From Portulaca oleracea (Eukaryota; Streptophyta; Magnoliopsida; Caryophyllales; Portulacaceae): 64,000 nucleotides of DNA. Positions 9,500-19,816 of this stretch are shown in pieces. The stretch covers positions 25,088,243 through 25,152,242 of the forward strand of contig CM055872.1 of the NCBI GenBank assembly GCA_029582165.1, read 5' to 3'. How positions within the stretch are numbered: position 1 is the first letter of the stretch; every line of letters begins with the position of its first letter. The position numbers were made by a program, and so were the translations under genes. A model generated the notes under the pieces. That model did no database searches and was not told the DNA's origin. It saw nothing but the letters and a program-made list of their open reading frames with translations.

Positions 9500-11967
9500 C
9501 CCCCCCCACACTTAAACTTTTGCTCGTCTCGAGCAAAACAAAACAAAACAAAAAAGAAAGAAAACTAAACACCAACTCCTCTGTCGTGGGAGGAAACGAG
9601 TGCATTTAGCCTATTCACCAAGCCCTTTGAACCCCCCGGCAGCCCGGGTGGACGAGATGGACTCGTGCGTTTGTAGCGGTTGTACCCAAAAAAGCCAAAG
9701 AAAAAGGAGAGACAGAAAGTGAAAACAAAACCGAAGAAAACAAAAGAAAAACAAAGGCTTTGATTCACAAGATCTCGCAATCCAAACTAAGAAAACGCGA
9801 TTAAACCACCCACAGTAACCGTTAGGAGCACCTCACAACAACAAACTCGGATAAAGGTCGATCTTGAAGATTTTTCAACTCCCTTCACCTTGTACCAACC
9901 GAAACCCCACATGAAAACGTTTTAACGGGAACCAAAAGACTCTAAAAACTCGCGTCCAAATTTGAAAACAACAAAACAACCGAGAGAAGTGTTGCCCTCC
10001 CTTGCATTTGTTCGCCCTTGGCTTGGTGAGGGCCGTAGGTGATGCAAGGGGAGGCCCCACTCTTTTTAGAAGCAAAAAAATTTTTCTTTTCTTTCTTTTT
10101 GAGTTGGATTTACCAACGAAATTTGCTTTTCTTTTTCTCTTGTTTTTTTTCTTTTTGGTTTTTAAAAGTCGGTATTTGCCTTACTTTCGGGAATTGGACG
10201 GCCCATATAAGGGGTATACCCTCCCAACACGGTCTTTTCCATTCGCCTCTCCGTCGCAAAGCGATATAGGAGGAGGGTTAAGGGGTATCCATGCCGTACC
10301 ACGAATACCGGGCCCGTGTAGGTTGGCTAAGTGTAGGTGGTTAATGTCTTCAGCGACACGCTCCACTTATTCAGGTTATTGTATCTTAAGAAAACTTTTC
10401 TTTCTATTCTTTTCTTTTCTTTTTGCACTTTTTGCTTTTGCTAAACGAGAAACAAAACAAACCCGGACACAAGCTCCTAAAACCTCCTGGTTCCAGCAAA
10501 AAGAGAAAGGAACGGGGGTCTCACTAGACACTTAATGAAGGGAGTCTATTAAGGGTAAGCCTCGACTAGAACCCTAGTTAGGGTCGAAAAAGCTCCAACC
10601 GGTTACTTTTAAAGAAGTTTAAGAACGGCTTCTCAACTCCGAAAACGAGATCCAGGAAACAAAACCAAACAAAGACAAAACGAAAAGAAAAACTGAAAAG
10701 GTTTTCACTCACTTTTTTCTCCTTTTTCACACAAAAAATTTCAAATTTTAAGCAAAAACTAAGAAAACAAAGAACAAAACTACTAGGTGATCTACCCTTG
10801 AAACAGAATATCTCCCCCCCTCCCCCCACACAGACTTAAAACTCCACAATGTCCTCATTGTGGGAAGGTGTCACATGAAAAGGGTAGAGAACCTACAAAA
10901 CACAAACAAAACAACTAGCAAGTAGAAATGGTGGCGACCCGAGCCCACACGGCTCCAACAACAATATATCCCAACACAAACACTCAAAGGGGTTCGCCAC
11001 CCAAAAGAAAAATCAAGCATGCAGCATGGATCAATATATATACACAATAAAGAATGCGGAAAGAGGTTACCTCGAGGTCTTTAATTTATTAACGAACCAA
11101 TCCGCGATCCAGGGAAAACATCACACTTGGGTTAGGAATAAACAAGAAAAGCATAGTAAGTGTGAATGTCACATGCATAAAAGAAAAAGAGCAAAAAACA
11201 GAAAAAAATAAACAAACCACGGGAGACTAAAAAAAAACTAAGGAAACGACAAACTATTCACAACATGTACATTGACACTAATTAACCTCAACCCCGAATC
11301 TCACTAGTTTGAGACGGGAATTGAGGGTGAAACAACTCTCGTAACTGGCCGAACCAATGATGAAGCAATGAATGCTAAATAACTCAAACCATGGGGACAA
11401 CGAACTCAGCAAAACCGACTAACCAACATACTTTCCCTCCAACTTCCTAATAAAGCACCCCCCCCCCCCCACACTTATCTAACACTAACAGTGTAAATAA
11501 AATCAATAAAGTAAAGTGGGAGTGAGGACACTTTCAAATTATTGCTTGGATCCTCCCGGGGGAGGATATGGGTGATATGGGAAGTAGGTGGGATAATAGC
11601 TGTTGATGTACTCCGGTGGTGCTGGGGGATGGTTCGCAATGGAATAATGGTAATATTCCTAGTCACGCCAATACTGGTTCTGCTGTTGAAAATACCCCTC
11701 GCGCCTCTAAAGTGTAGACTGCTGGGCACGTATCAGATCTTGTTGGGTTTCCAACAAGTTGTTTTGACGCTGGAGTATCGTTCGTTGCTCTCGAAGGTCA
11801 ACTCTAAATTGTTCAAATTGAGAGTTGAGATGCTCAAATGAAGCTTCCCATAGGTGACTCTGACTTCCACTAGCTTCACCGTGGCCGACATATTCCTCTT
11901 CTTCCTCCTTATTTTCTTCTTCTTTCCCTCCTTCCTCAATGTCCTCCTCTTCTTCTCCAATGTTCTC
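9500..11967 (-). other. Athila-B 3' non-coding region with repeated polypurine-like tracts
   Basis: No supported coding frame; the frames seen are low-complexity. On the minus strand, G-rich tracts occur at 9500-9515 (next to the LTR, the functional PPT), about 10812-10835 and about 11457-11475. The middle one is preceded by GAGGACATTGTGG, a sequence shared with the PPT region of Athila-A. Confidence 0.7.
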
Positions 11968-13065
11968 CTATTCTTCCTTACCACTGGACCCATCCGGACC
12001 ACCAACCTTGCGGTCACTAGGAACTTGACCACAAGACCAGTTGCGTTTCTTCGTGATATCCAACCACTCCTCGGCATGGTCCGGATCTAAAAGAATCTTC
12101 GTGTTGTTATCGTGTCCGTAGCAATGGATCGTGGCAGTTGGGTCCTTGGCGAGGATGTTCATTTTCTGCAACCGCACCTTGTCGATAGGATCCGGATCAT
12201 AGCACGGTTTCCACTTCTTCAAATAATTCCCAAAACCTTCCTGAACTAGGAAGTGGCAAATGATGTGCCCCATCCCGATAGTAGTGGGTCGGGATTCCGT
12301 GCTAATCTCCTGGAGACAGTGTAGAATGCAAGATCTGGTGTTGACCCGCTTACCCCTTATGGCATTGTAGATCACAAAAAGATCATCCTTTCTAACCTTG
12401 GGGCGTCCGTCATCTCTCCCAAACACCGAACTAGTCACAACTCTGTGGAAGATTCGAACAACTGGGTTGCAGAAGTCACGCCCCTTAGAGTTTCGGTGGT
12501 AATGATATCGGGGATATTCGCCCCTCATACCAAGGTTCATTCTCCTCCAACAGGTTAAGTCCATCATTGCCTGCTGCTCATCAAAATTCGCGCATCGCTC
12601 ATAGAGTCTCCCATCCTCGGGCAACCCCAACCGTCGGCAAAAACGCTTCAAGTTGCATGACTTGTCTTTGTTGGCGACCCGGTATTCAAAATACGCATCT
12701 TTCGTGCCATCATTGTGAACCTTCAAGGAGCTTAAAAATTCGAGGACGGGTTGATCCACAACCGATTCGTCAATCATAATGAATACCTCCCAAGCAAGAA
12801 CACCAATGAGGTAATCGAAGCTCGGTTTGCAATGGATGGCTTCAATTGTCGCCGCATCATAAATATCAGGTGCACATATTTTCTGTGCTTGGAATGTTTC
12901 ATACCGTCGTTTATGCTCTTCATCCCGGAAAGTCACATCCGCATCTGGTTCACACCAAATTAGTGTGGGCGTTTGTGCTTTGTAACGATCATTTGTGAAT
13001 GAGGACGGTCCCGGTTGCGAAAAAGAAGCTTCCTCGACTCGTGAACGCTTGTTCCTTCCACTCAT
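11968..13065 (-). CDS. ATHILA ORF-1-type protein (about 365 aa)
   Basis: A long open frame on the minus strand. The preferred start is the ATG at 13063-13065, giving MSGRNKRSRVEEASF, because the extra 31 residues upstream look like untranslated sequence. Segments such as YDAATIEAIHCKP, FCRRLGLPEDG, FHRVVTSSVFGR and VYNAIRGKRVNT fit the ATHILA ORF-1 family found only in Athila elements (recognised from memory of the family, not from a search). Its role is unknown; it is sometimes treated as an envelope-position gene, but no membrane segment or signal peptide is visible. The N-terminus is basic and serine-rich; the C-terminus is charged. It starts about 160 bases after the gag-protease stop. 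Confidence 0.75.
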   Translation of the reverse strand: MSGRNKRSRVEEASFSQPGPSSFTNDRYKAQTPTLIWCEPDADVTFRDEEHKRRYETFQAQKICAPDIYDAATIEAIHCKPSFDYLIGVLAWEVFIMIDESVVDQPVLEFLSSLKVHNDGTKDAYFEYRVANKDKSCNLKRFCRRLGLPEDGRLYERCANFDEQQAMMDLTCWRRMNLGMRGEYPRYHYHRNSKGRDFCNPVVRIFHRVVTSSVFGRDDGRPKVRKDDLFVIYNAIRGKRVNTRSCILHCLQEISTESRPTTIGMGHIICHFLVQEGFGNYLKKWKPCYDPDPIDKVRLQKMNILAKDPTATIHCYGHDNNTKILLDPDHAEEWLDITKKRNWSCGQVPSDRKVGGPDGSSGKEE

Positions 13066-13227
13066 GATGAACAAAAGCAAGACTTGGCAAGAATTTTGCA
13101 AATAGCAGTGCCTAAATTCAAAGGTAACCCAAAAAGAATCGACACAAGCAACAAACACGTGAGTTTGAAAAGCTTATGCACAAAAATCACAAGGAATTAC
13201 CTCAGATCGGAGCACTTGGACGTGTAA

Positions 13228-15498
13228 TCACCAAGGAGGACAACTTTTGCTTGTCAAAATGAACCACACACACAGCATATACAAACACACAGCATATACA
13301 AACACACACCATATACAAATAGAATTGCGGGATTTCATTCTTGAAGGGTCAATATCAAAATCAATACGATCTCTACCCACATGAAGAGACAAACGACCTC
13401 TTTTCACATCTATAATAGCTCCTGCGGTAGCCAAGAAGGGTCGACAAAGAATAATAGGATTTCTCCAATCTTCATCCATCTCCAAAATAACGAAGACACA
13501 AGGGATAAGGAAACTTCCCACTTGAACCGAGATGTCTTCTAATATTCCCAAGGGCCTCCTAATACTCCGGTCCGCAAGTTGCAAATTAATAGTTGTCGGG
13601 GTCAAGTCATCAAGGTTCAACATCTTACATATAGAGTGTGGCATGACACTCACACTTGCCCCCAAGTCACATAACGCATTATCTATCTTCATGTCACCAA
13701 TTAAGCATGGAATAGAGAAACTATCGGGATCGGCTAGTTTCTCAAGACACTTGCTTCCCATAATGGCATTGCAACTAACCGTAAGATAAACGGTCGACGA
13801 CTCCTTGATTCTTCTCTTGTTTGTCAAAAGGTCCTTGAGATGTTTCTTGAATGAAGGGACCTCCGACATGGCATCTAGAAACGGTATATTAACTTGGAGC
13901 TTCTTCATCATCAAAATAAACTTGGAGAATTTATCATCACTCTCTTGTTGAACTAATCTTCCGGGAAATGGAACTGGAGGTTTATTTGAAACGGGTTTCT
14001 CCAATGGATTTACATGAATATCCTCCCTCAAGACTTCCTTTCCTTTCTCTCGTCTTTTCTCAACCTCTACCATTTCTTCCAACTCCTCTTTTTTCTCATC
14101 CTCGGCTTCATTAATCACAACATCATTCTCCTTTTCTTCAATCCTAGCCTGCTCAACTTCTAAGTCCTCCTCTTCATTGCTATCCACCACAACTCCCTCA
14201 TTCTCTCCCAAAGGTCTCTCCTCCTCAACATTCTCCTTCACTACCATAGGTTCTTCAATTTTTCTTCCACTCCTTAGGATAATGGCTTCATCTTGCTCCC
14301 CTTGGATAGGTTGACGTTGAATGGGTTGAGAAAAGTATATTTGTTGAGCAACTTTAGTCGTTTGGGTTTCAAGGTCTCTAGGGCGAGCACCTTCACTTTC
14401 TTGATTAGCCACAACATGTTGCAACAACTTTTCAGTCATAGAATCTTGGGATGGTTGAGAAAATTGAGGTTGTGAGGTGGGTTGAGGCGAAAACTCTTCT
14501 TGAAAGCATGCATGATAGTCATAGACTTGAGAAACAGGATCAAATGTAGGATTGGCAAATGTAGTATAACCAGGACCATAATCCTCATGAGAATGGGAAT
14601 AAAGTTGGTTGGAATAAACGACATTCACATGTCCCACTTGACGATACTCCACACATCGATGCGCGAGATGTGGGGCGAAAATGGATGTAATGGCTTGCAT
14701 ACCTCGGGCTAAGTTCAATTGGTTGGAAACTCCATCATTCACCATCTTCTTTTGTAAATCAAGGACGGTAGCCATTAGAAGCTTGATAGTGGGGTTGTGT
14801 TCGAAAGAATCATCCCCATTTCCTGAATTTTGGCCACCTCCCCAACTAGGCATACTCTGAAACAGCTCATGAAGAAAAATATTGGCTTCCTCCACAGTCC
14901 TCTTTAGGAACATCCCTCCGGACGCAATATCAATAGATTCTCTAAGAGGACCACGGAGTTCATGATAGAAATGTTGAAGCAACATCCAATCCGGTAAGTT
15001 ATGATGAGGGCATTGTCGTTGAAGACTCTTAAATCTCCCCCAAGCGTCGAAAAGACTCTCTCCCGGCCCTTGTTTGAAACTTAGAATTTCTGCTCGAAGT
15101 CGGTATGTCTCCTTCGCCGGAAAGAAACGGTGAAGAAAATCTCCTTTGAGTGCCTCCCATGAAGAATAAAAACCAGGCGGACATGTTTGTAGCCATATCT
15201 TTGCTTTCCCCCCAAGAGTGAGAGGAAAGAATTTCAACTTCAAAAATTCTGATGATATCTTTGGAATGTGCATAAAGCTAATCCGATCTTCGAATTTATC
15301 AATATGAGCAATGAGACTTCCAGCAGCATCATCCCCATGAAACGTGTTTCTTTCGAAGACGTCAAGTAAGTGCGGCTTAAACTCGAACACACCTTCAGGT
15401 GGTAATGGTGGTAAGATGATAGGATTGCATCCCGTACCCGAAGATGGAACGACATATGATAGAAGAGTACGGGGTGAATCAGCTTGGACTTCACCCAT
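13228..15498 (-). CDS. Athila-B gag-protease polyprotein (756 aa)
   Basis: An uninterrupted frame downstream of the PBS. Residues about 60-185 are a Ty3/gypsy gag (SLIAHIDKFEDR, LGGKAKIWLQTCPPG, PHHNLPDWMLLQHFYHELRG). The middle is acidic, rich in Glu and Lys, and probably unstructured. Protease lies near residues 590-690 (CLIGDMKIDNALCDLGASVSVMP); Athila proteases commonly have DLGA in place of DSGA. No CCHC knuckle was seen. After the protease the frame runs into a three-fold 18-19-base repeat that encodes a hydrophobic Cys-rich tail, then stops at 13228. RT should follow here but is missing. Intact gag suggests that the element could still have made its own capsid. Confidence 0.9.
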   Translation of the reverse strand: MGEVQADSPRTLLSYVVPSSGTGCNPIILPPLPPEGVFEFKPHLLDVFERNTFHGDDAAGSLIAHIDKFEDRISFMHIPKISSEFLKLKFFPLTLGGKAKIWLQTCPPGFYSSWEALKGDFLHRFFPAKETYRLRAEILSFKQGPGESLFDAWGRFKSLQRQCPHHNLPDWMLLQHFYHELRGPLRESIDIASGGMFLKRTVEEANIFLHELFQSMPSWGGGQNSGNGDDSFEHNPTIKLLMATVLDLQKKMVNDGVSNQLNLARGMQAITSIFAPHLAHRCVEYRQVGHVNVVYSNQLYSHSHEDYGPGYTTFANPTFDPVSQVYDYHACFQEEFSPQPTSQPQFSQPSQDSMTEKLLQHVVANQESEGARPRDLETQTTKVAQQIYFSQPIQRQPIQGEQDEAIILRSGRKIEEPMVVKENVEEERPLGENEGVVVDSNEEEDLEVEQARIEEKENDVVINEAEDEKKEELEEMVEVEKRREKGKEVLREDIHVNPLEKPVSNKPPVPFPGRLVQQESDDKFSKFILMMKKLQVNIPFLDAMSEVPSFKKHLKDLLTNKRRIKESSTVYLTVSCNAIMGSKCLEKLADPDSFSIPCLIGDMKIDNALCDLGASVSVMPHSICKMLNLDDLTPTTINLQLADRSIRRPLGILEDISVQVGSFLIPCVFVILEMDEDWRNPIILCRPFLATAGAIIDVKRGRLSLHVGRDRIDFDIDPSRMKSRNSICIWCVFVYAVCLYMLCVWFILTSKSCPPW
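13262..13318. repeat. Three tandem copies of an ACACAGCATATACAA unit at the pol-deletion point
   Basis: The unit (about 18-19 bases with small length changes) is repeated three times just inside the gag-protease stop, exactly where RT should begin. Confidence 0.8.
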
Positions 15499-15667
15499 TG
15501 GATTCTAGGCCTCCTACGATGCTCGATAGAACATTAGGGCGTACCTACATGCACCAACAAGAACCAATAGAAGCATAAAATTCATCGGGATTAGCACAAA
15601 CTAATTTGTAGCGTGAAAGCAAACTCAAATAACCAAAAACTAAGCAACTAAAACTAGGGGCGCTGTC

Positions 15668-15685
15668 TCCCCAGCAACGGCGCCA
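15668..15685 (-). other. Athila-B primer-binding site (tRNA-Asp)
   Basis: Reverse complement reads TGGCGCCGTTGCTGGGGA, one change from the tRNA-Asp complement, five bases from the LTR. Confidence 0.9.
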
Positions 15686-15690
15686 TTTTG

Positions 15691-17288
15691 TGTAACGTGG
15701 TTTGTAAGACCTCGGTATTGTCGTTCTCTCTCAGGGAGCTGGCGGCCTTGGTCAAAGGAACTAGGTCAATGGTCGGGTCGAGACTGCTAAGGTAAGGATA
15801 TCGGTTTGAAAAGGTCACAACGCAACAAAGAAATCTAAGGTCGGTCAAGGAATGGAAAGTGGGCTTCGGAGGCTTTTTGGGATGCAAACAGGGATAAGAA
15901 AATGGGTTTTGCAGCAAGGGAGTAACAAGAAGGGGAAATCAAATGGTAACTACATTAGAAAATACCCACCGGGCTTCCTCTTTCAAGGATAGTCCGGATT
16001 AACTTCCCCAAAGTCCATAGACAGGCCCGGGGGAGTTAATGGAACGGAATTTCCTAGTTAGTTTCTATTCGCTTTCGCGAACTAGAATACTAACTATCCC
16101 AATTCTTATCTTCCAACAAGCATTGGATGTATTCGGGATGCTTTCGCACCCAAATACATCCCACTTGAGGGAAGGATAGGATTGGAAAGTTGATTTCCTA
16201 ACTAGATACTCACTAATATTGCTAACCCAAACCTAATCACCCATTCACACCCTTAATAACCCCCTAACCCATAGGGTTTCTAGCCACTAATCATGATAAA
16301 AACTAAGCTAACCACATCCAAACCAAACCTAAACATGATTTCTAACATCAAACAACCATAAACAAGCAAGAACAATGAAATAGCAAGCAAAGCAATTAAG
16401 AACAAGCAAAGTAATTAACAAGGTAATTAATAAAAGAGTTAAGGGAAGAGAATACTTATCAAAGTGCTGTAGATGAAAAATAGAAAGCAATAAAAGATGA
16501 CCCAACAATCTTTCAATTGATTGAATCCCCAAATCTTCAATAATAAACAGAAATCTCCAAAACCCTAGATTAATCTTTCACTAATCACCCTCTAAAAGTC
16601 ACTAATACAAAGCTCAAATAATGTCTAGGTCTCACCCCTAGATAAGTCGAGTCTCCCTTACGAATCGCAGCAAAAGAGCTATTTAAACCCCCAAAAACAG
16701 TTTGCCAAAACGCAGAGTTTAAAGGCCGAAGAAACGCAGAACAACGGGGGGTCACGGGCACGACCTCCCACGTCGCGGGCGCGACGAGCGAAAAGCTTCA
16801 TGCGATTCTTCTCTTCGAGGCGTCGTGGCTACGGTGTCCAAAGACCGTGGGCACGGTCTTTTCCGCCGCCCCTGAAGACACGCCACTGCGGCTCACCGTG
16901 GCTACGGTGGCCATGACCGTGGCCACGGTCACTTTCGGCCCCATTGCACTCTGGGCGTAGCGGGTGCTACACCATTCGTGGCGGGGGCTATGCTCCGACT
17001 TCCCTTTCCTTTGTTCTTCCTTCTTTCCGAAGCATGTAACGCTCGATCCGAAGGTCGTAGCATGCGTTACTTCACTAATCGGCACCAAAGGTCGAGAGTG
17101 TGCTCCCGGGTCGACTCCGTCTCGGTTTCCGATCCGGCTCGGCTCGGGAAATCGCCAAGAATGCTGTAAAAAGGCCCATTTTGCTATGTTTTTGGTGAAA
17201 ACTCCAAAATCTACAAAATAACCAAAAACACATTAAAAGCTATGAAATTAAACTACGAACGAGTTAAAAGCCTAATCGGGTCTAAACA
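15691..17288 (-). repeat. Athila-B 5' LTR (1598 bp)
   Basis: Pairs with 7876-9499; it lacks a short stretch near its outer end that the other LTR has. Palindromes at 16843-16858, 16895-16908 and 16915-16930 match those of the left LTR. Confidence 0.95.
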
Positions 17289-17293
17289 ATAGC

Positions 17294-17693
17294 TATAGCC
17301 ACTATCCATAAGCTAGTTATCCATCAAATGGATGTCAAAACGACATTCTTAAATGGGGAACTAGAAGAGGAGGTGTATATGGAACAACCCGAAGGGTTTG
17401 TTGTTGATGGTCAAGAAAACAAAGTTTGTAAACTTATAAGGTCTTTATATGGACTTAAGCAAGCACCTAAGCAACGACATCAAAAATTTGATGAAGTAGT
17501 GCTTTCAAGTGGTTATAAGATCAATGAATCGGATAAGTGCATATACTCTCAGTTTGAGAATGGAAAAGGAGTGATTATATGCCTATACGTTGATGACATG
17601 TTGATCTTTGGGACCGACATGGAACAAGTTAATAAGACCAAAGAATTTCTATCCTCAAAGTTCTCTATGAAGGACATGGTGAAGTGGATGTAA
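17294..17693 (+). pseudogene. Copia-2 reverse transcriptase, second piece
   Basis: Continues from 7875: VIHQMDVKTTFLNGELEEEV, YGLKQAPK, and the catalytic YVDDMLIFG. A one-base loss near 17675 (in the KDMG/EVDVILG segment) breaks the frame, and the open stretch ends at a TAA at 17691-17693. Confidence 0.95.
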
Positions 17694-18535
17694 TTCTTGG
17701 TATTAAGATCATTAGAAATAATGATAAGATAAGTTTATCTCAAGAGCATTACATTGAGAAAATATTGAACAAGTTTGGAGATGATAAGTTATATCTAGCT
17801 GTAACTCCATATGATTCAAGTAGGAAACTAGAGAAAAATTTGGGTTCTCCGGTTAATCAACTTGAGTATGCTAAGTTGATTGGAAGTCTCATGTATGCTG
17901 TGACAAGTACAAGGCCAGATATTGCTTATGCAATTGGCATGTTAAGTAGATTTACAAGTAATCCGAGTAATATGCATTGGTTTACAATTCGGAGAGTATT
18001 AAGATATTTAGCTGGTACTAAAAGGTATCAACTCACATATAAAGGAGAACCTTCGGTATTAGAAGGTTACTCGGACGCGAGTTGGATTAACAAAGGAGAT
18101 TTCTCTTCTACCAGTGGACGGGTGTTCCTTTTAGGAGGTGGAGCAGTTTCTTGGGGTTCTAAGAAACAAGCTAATATAGCGGACTCCACTATGTCTTCGA
18201 AATTAGTAGCACTATATGCTGCTTGTAAGGAAGCGGAATGGTTAAGGAACTTATTATTGGAAATACCGGTTTGGTATAAGCCAGTGGCTCCTATCTTAAT
18301 TCATTGTGATAGCAAGTCTACTCTTGATGTTGTATATAGTCATGTCTACAATGGCAAGTCAAGGCATTTTGGTTTAAGACATGCTTACATACATCAACTT
18401 ATAAGGGATGGAGTAGTGACTCTAAGTTATGTCAAATCAAAAGAAAATATAGTTGATTCTTTAACCAAAGGATTGACTAAAGATTTGATAATAAGTACTT
18501 CAAAGGGGATGGGTTGTAGCTCAAAGTACTACTAA
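17684..18535 (+). pseudogene. Copia-2 RT C-terminus and RNase H
   Basis: VILGIKIIRN, PYDSSRKLEKNLG, YAKLIGSLMYAVTSTRPDIA, then RNase H motifs GYSDASWI, SKKQANIADSTMSSK, EAEWLRNLL and IHCDSKSTLDV. The stop at 18533-18535 is the natural end of pol. Confidence 0.93.
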
Positions 18536-19123
18536 TCATAACAAAGACTCAACTTTATGAATTGGAATACCACCAATTTCTAAAGTTCAAATGAGTATGG
18601 AGTTGCTTAAATTAGTAGGAAGCATCAATTTTTATCCCAAGGACAATTGATGCTTAAAAACTAAAATGACAAGAGGATGAGTATTAATACTCTTAATAGA
18701 CTTTGTGGAAAGCCTAATTACAGGGGTGGTATAATTACAAAGTCTACCTATGTAAGTGTAATGTGTGGCCGCATAAAGGAACTATGAACTAAGGTTCTGA
18801 AACACTTATGAAGGATAAGGAAACAAGGCCAGATAATAGTGTCAAGGTATTTACGCTCAAGATTTAAAAATATATGTGTGTTATGAGTATAGTTGGTCAA
18901 AATAAATCCAAAGTTCAAAGCTATGTCTAATTTGTGATTTGGACACAATTTTGGCTCATATACACTAATTGAAAGTTCAAAGAGTAATCTACTTTTCATT
19001 AGGCATATGTTTTAAGGATTCTCTGGTGATTATAAGTTAAGGTATATCTCAAATAGCGGGGGTATAAGCCTCTTAAGTAAAGTTATTTCAAGGGTTTTAC
19101 ATACTCTTGAAATAGCGGGGGAT
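18536..19123 (+). other. Copia-2 3' untranslated region and polypurine tract
   Basis: No coding frame. It ends with TAGCGGGGGA at 19113-19122 next to the 3' LTR, a polypurine tract. A similar AATAGCGGGGG occurs near 19051-19061. Confidence 0.75.
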
Positions 19124-19811
19124 TGTTGGATATATTTCAAGAGTATAAGACAAGTATATAGCCTAAAGAATAAAGTATATCAAGTATAAGAATCATATAT
19201 AAGTGAAACAATAAGAATATGATCAACACGGGTGAAACAGGAAGCAACACGGGTCGTGTCGTCTTCCAGAGAGCAAGGAAACAATTCATGCGCTCAACAC
19301 GGGTCGTGTTGAGCCAACATGGTGTTGATTCAACACGGGCCGTGTTGAACGTCAGGACTGTTTTAAATGCTAACGGCTATATGATTTCGTGTAATTAGTT
19401 GTTGATATGATAATTAAGCACGATTATAATGATATTCCAACAGCTATATGACTTGACTTGGTCAAGATCATATTAAGTGTGTGATCCTCCATTAAAGTCA
19501 CTTGATTGTCCTTTGACTAGGGCATCCTAAGTGGGTTGGTATTCTCCTATAAATAGGAGACATCCTAGGCTATTTGAGACACACCATTCTAAGTTAGTCA
19601 CAACCTCACTCTTGTCTAGACTGCAGCTATACTAGAGTGATTCAAGTGAGAATCTATTTCTTGAGTGTTACAAGTGCTAAGTTTTATCCCTTTGAACATT
19701 TACGGTTTAGTAAATAGTTCTTAAGGAAAGTGAGTTCAAGGCCACAACTCTTAGCGTTATCCAAGCGAGTTTCCATTGTTTTATATACCGTTCACTCCCT
19801 TTCCTCCAACA
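19124..19811 (+). repeat. Copia-2 3' LTR (688 bp)
   Basis: TGTTGGATA to CTCCAACA, followed by the TSD GTTAG. Contains four palindromes based on CAACACGGGYCGTGTTG at 19245-19348. CTATAAATAG near 19550 is a likely TATA box for the U3-R boundary. Confidence 0.95.
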
Positions 19812-19816
19812 GTTAG

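Larger units (their letters stand above)
7876..17288 (-). mobile_element. Athila-B: non-autonomous Athila element lacking RT, RNase H and integrase
   Basis: LTRs of 1624 bp (left) and 1598 bp (right), with TSD ATAGT/ATAGC (one mismatch; the undisturbed RT codon favours ATAGC). The purine tract next to the left LTR and the tRNA-Asp PBS next to the right LTR show minus-strand orientation. Order in coding sense: 5' LTR, PBS, gag-protease, ATHILA ORF, about 2.5 kb non-coding, PPT, 3' LTR. The polymerase-integrase block expected between protease and the ATHILA ORF is absent. The structure suggests a mobile deletion derivative driven in trans. Confidence 0.95.
4842..19811 (+). mobile_element. Copia-2: TNT1/Tork-like Ty1/copia element, split by Athila-B
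   Basis: Perfect 5-base TSD GTTAG at 4837-4841 and 19812-19816, with TGTTGGATA…CTCCAACA LTRs. Own length without Athila-B is about 5.55 kb. Domain order gag, protease, integrase, RT, RNase H is that of Ty1/copia. It is damaged by frameshifts near 7095, 7555 and 17675 and by the Athila-B insertion in RT. The 5' LTR has lost about 490 bases. It lies inside the internal region of Athila-A. Confidence 0.95.
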
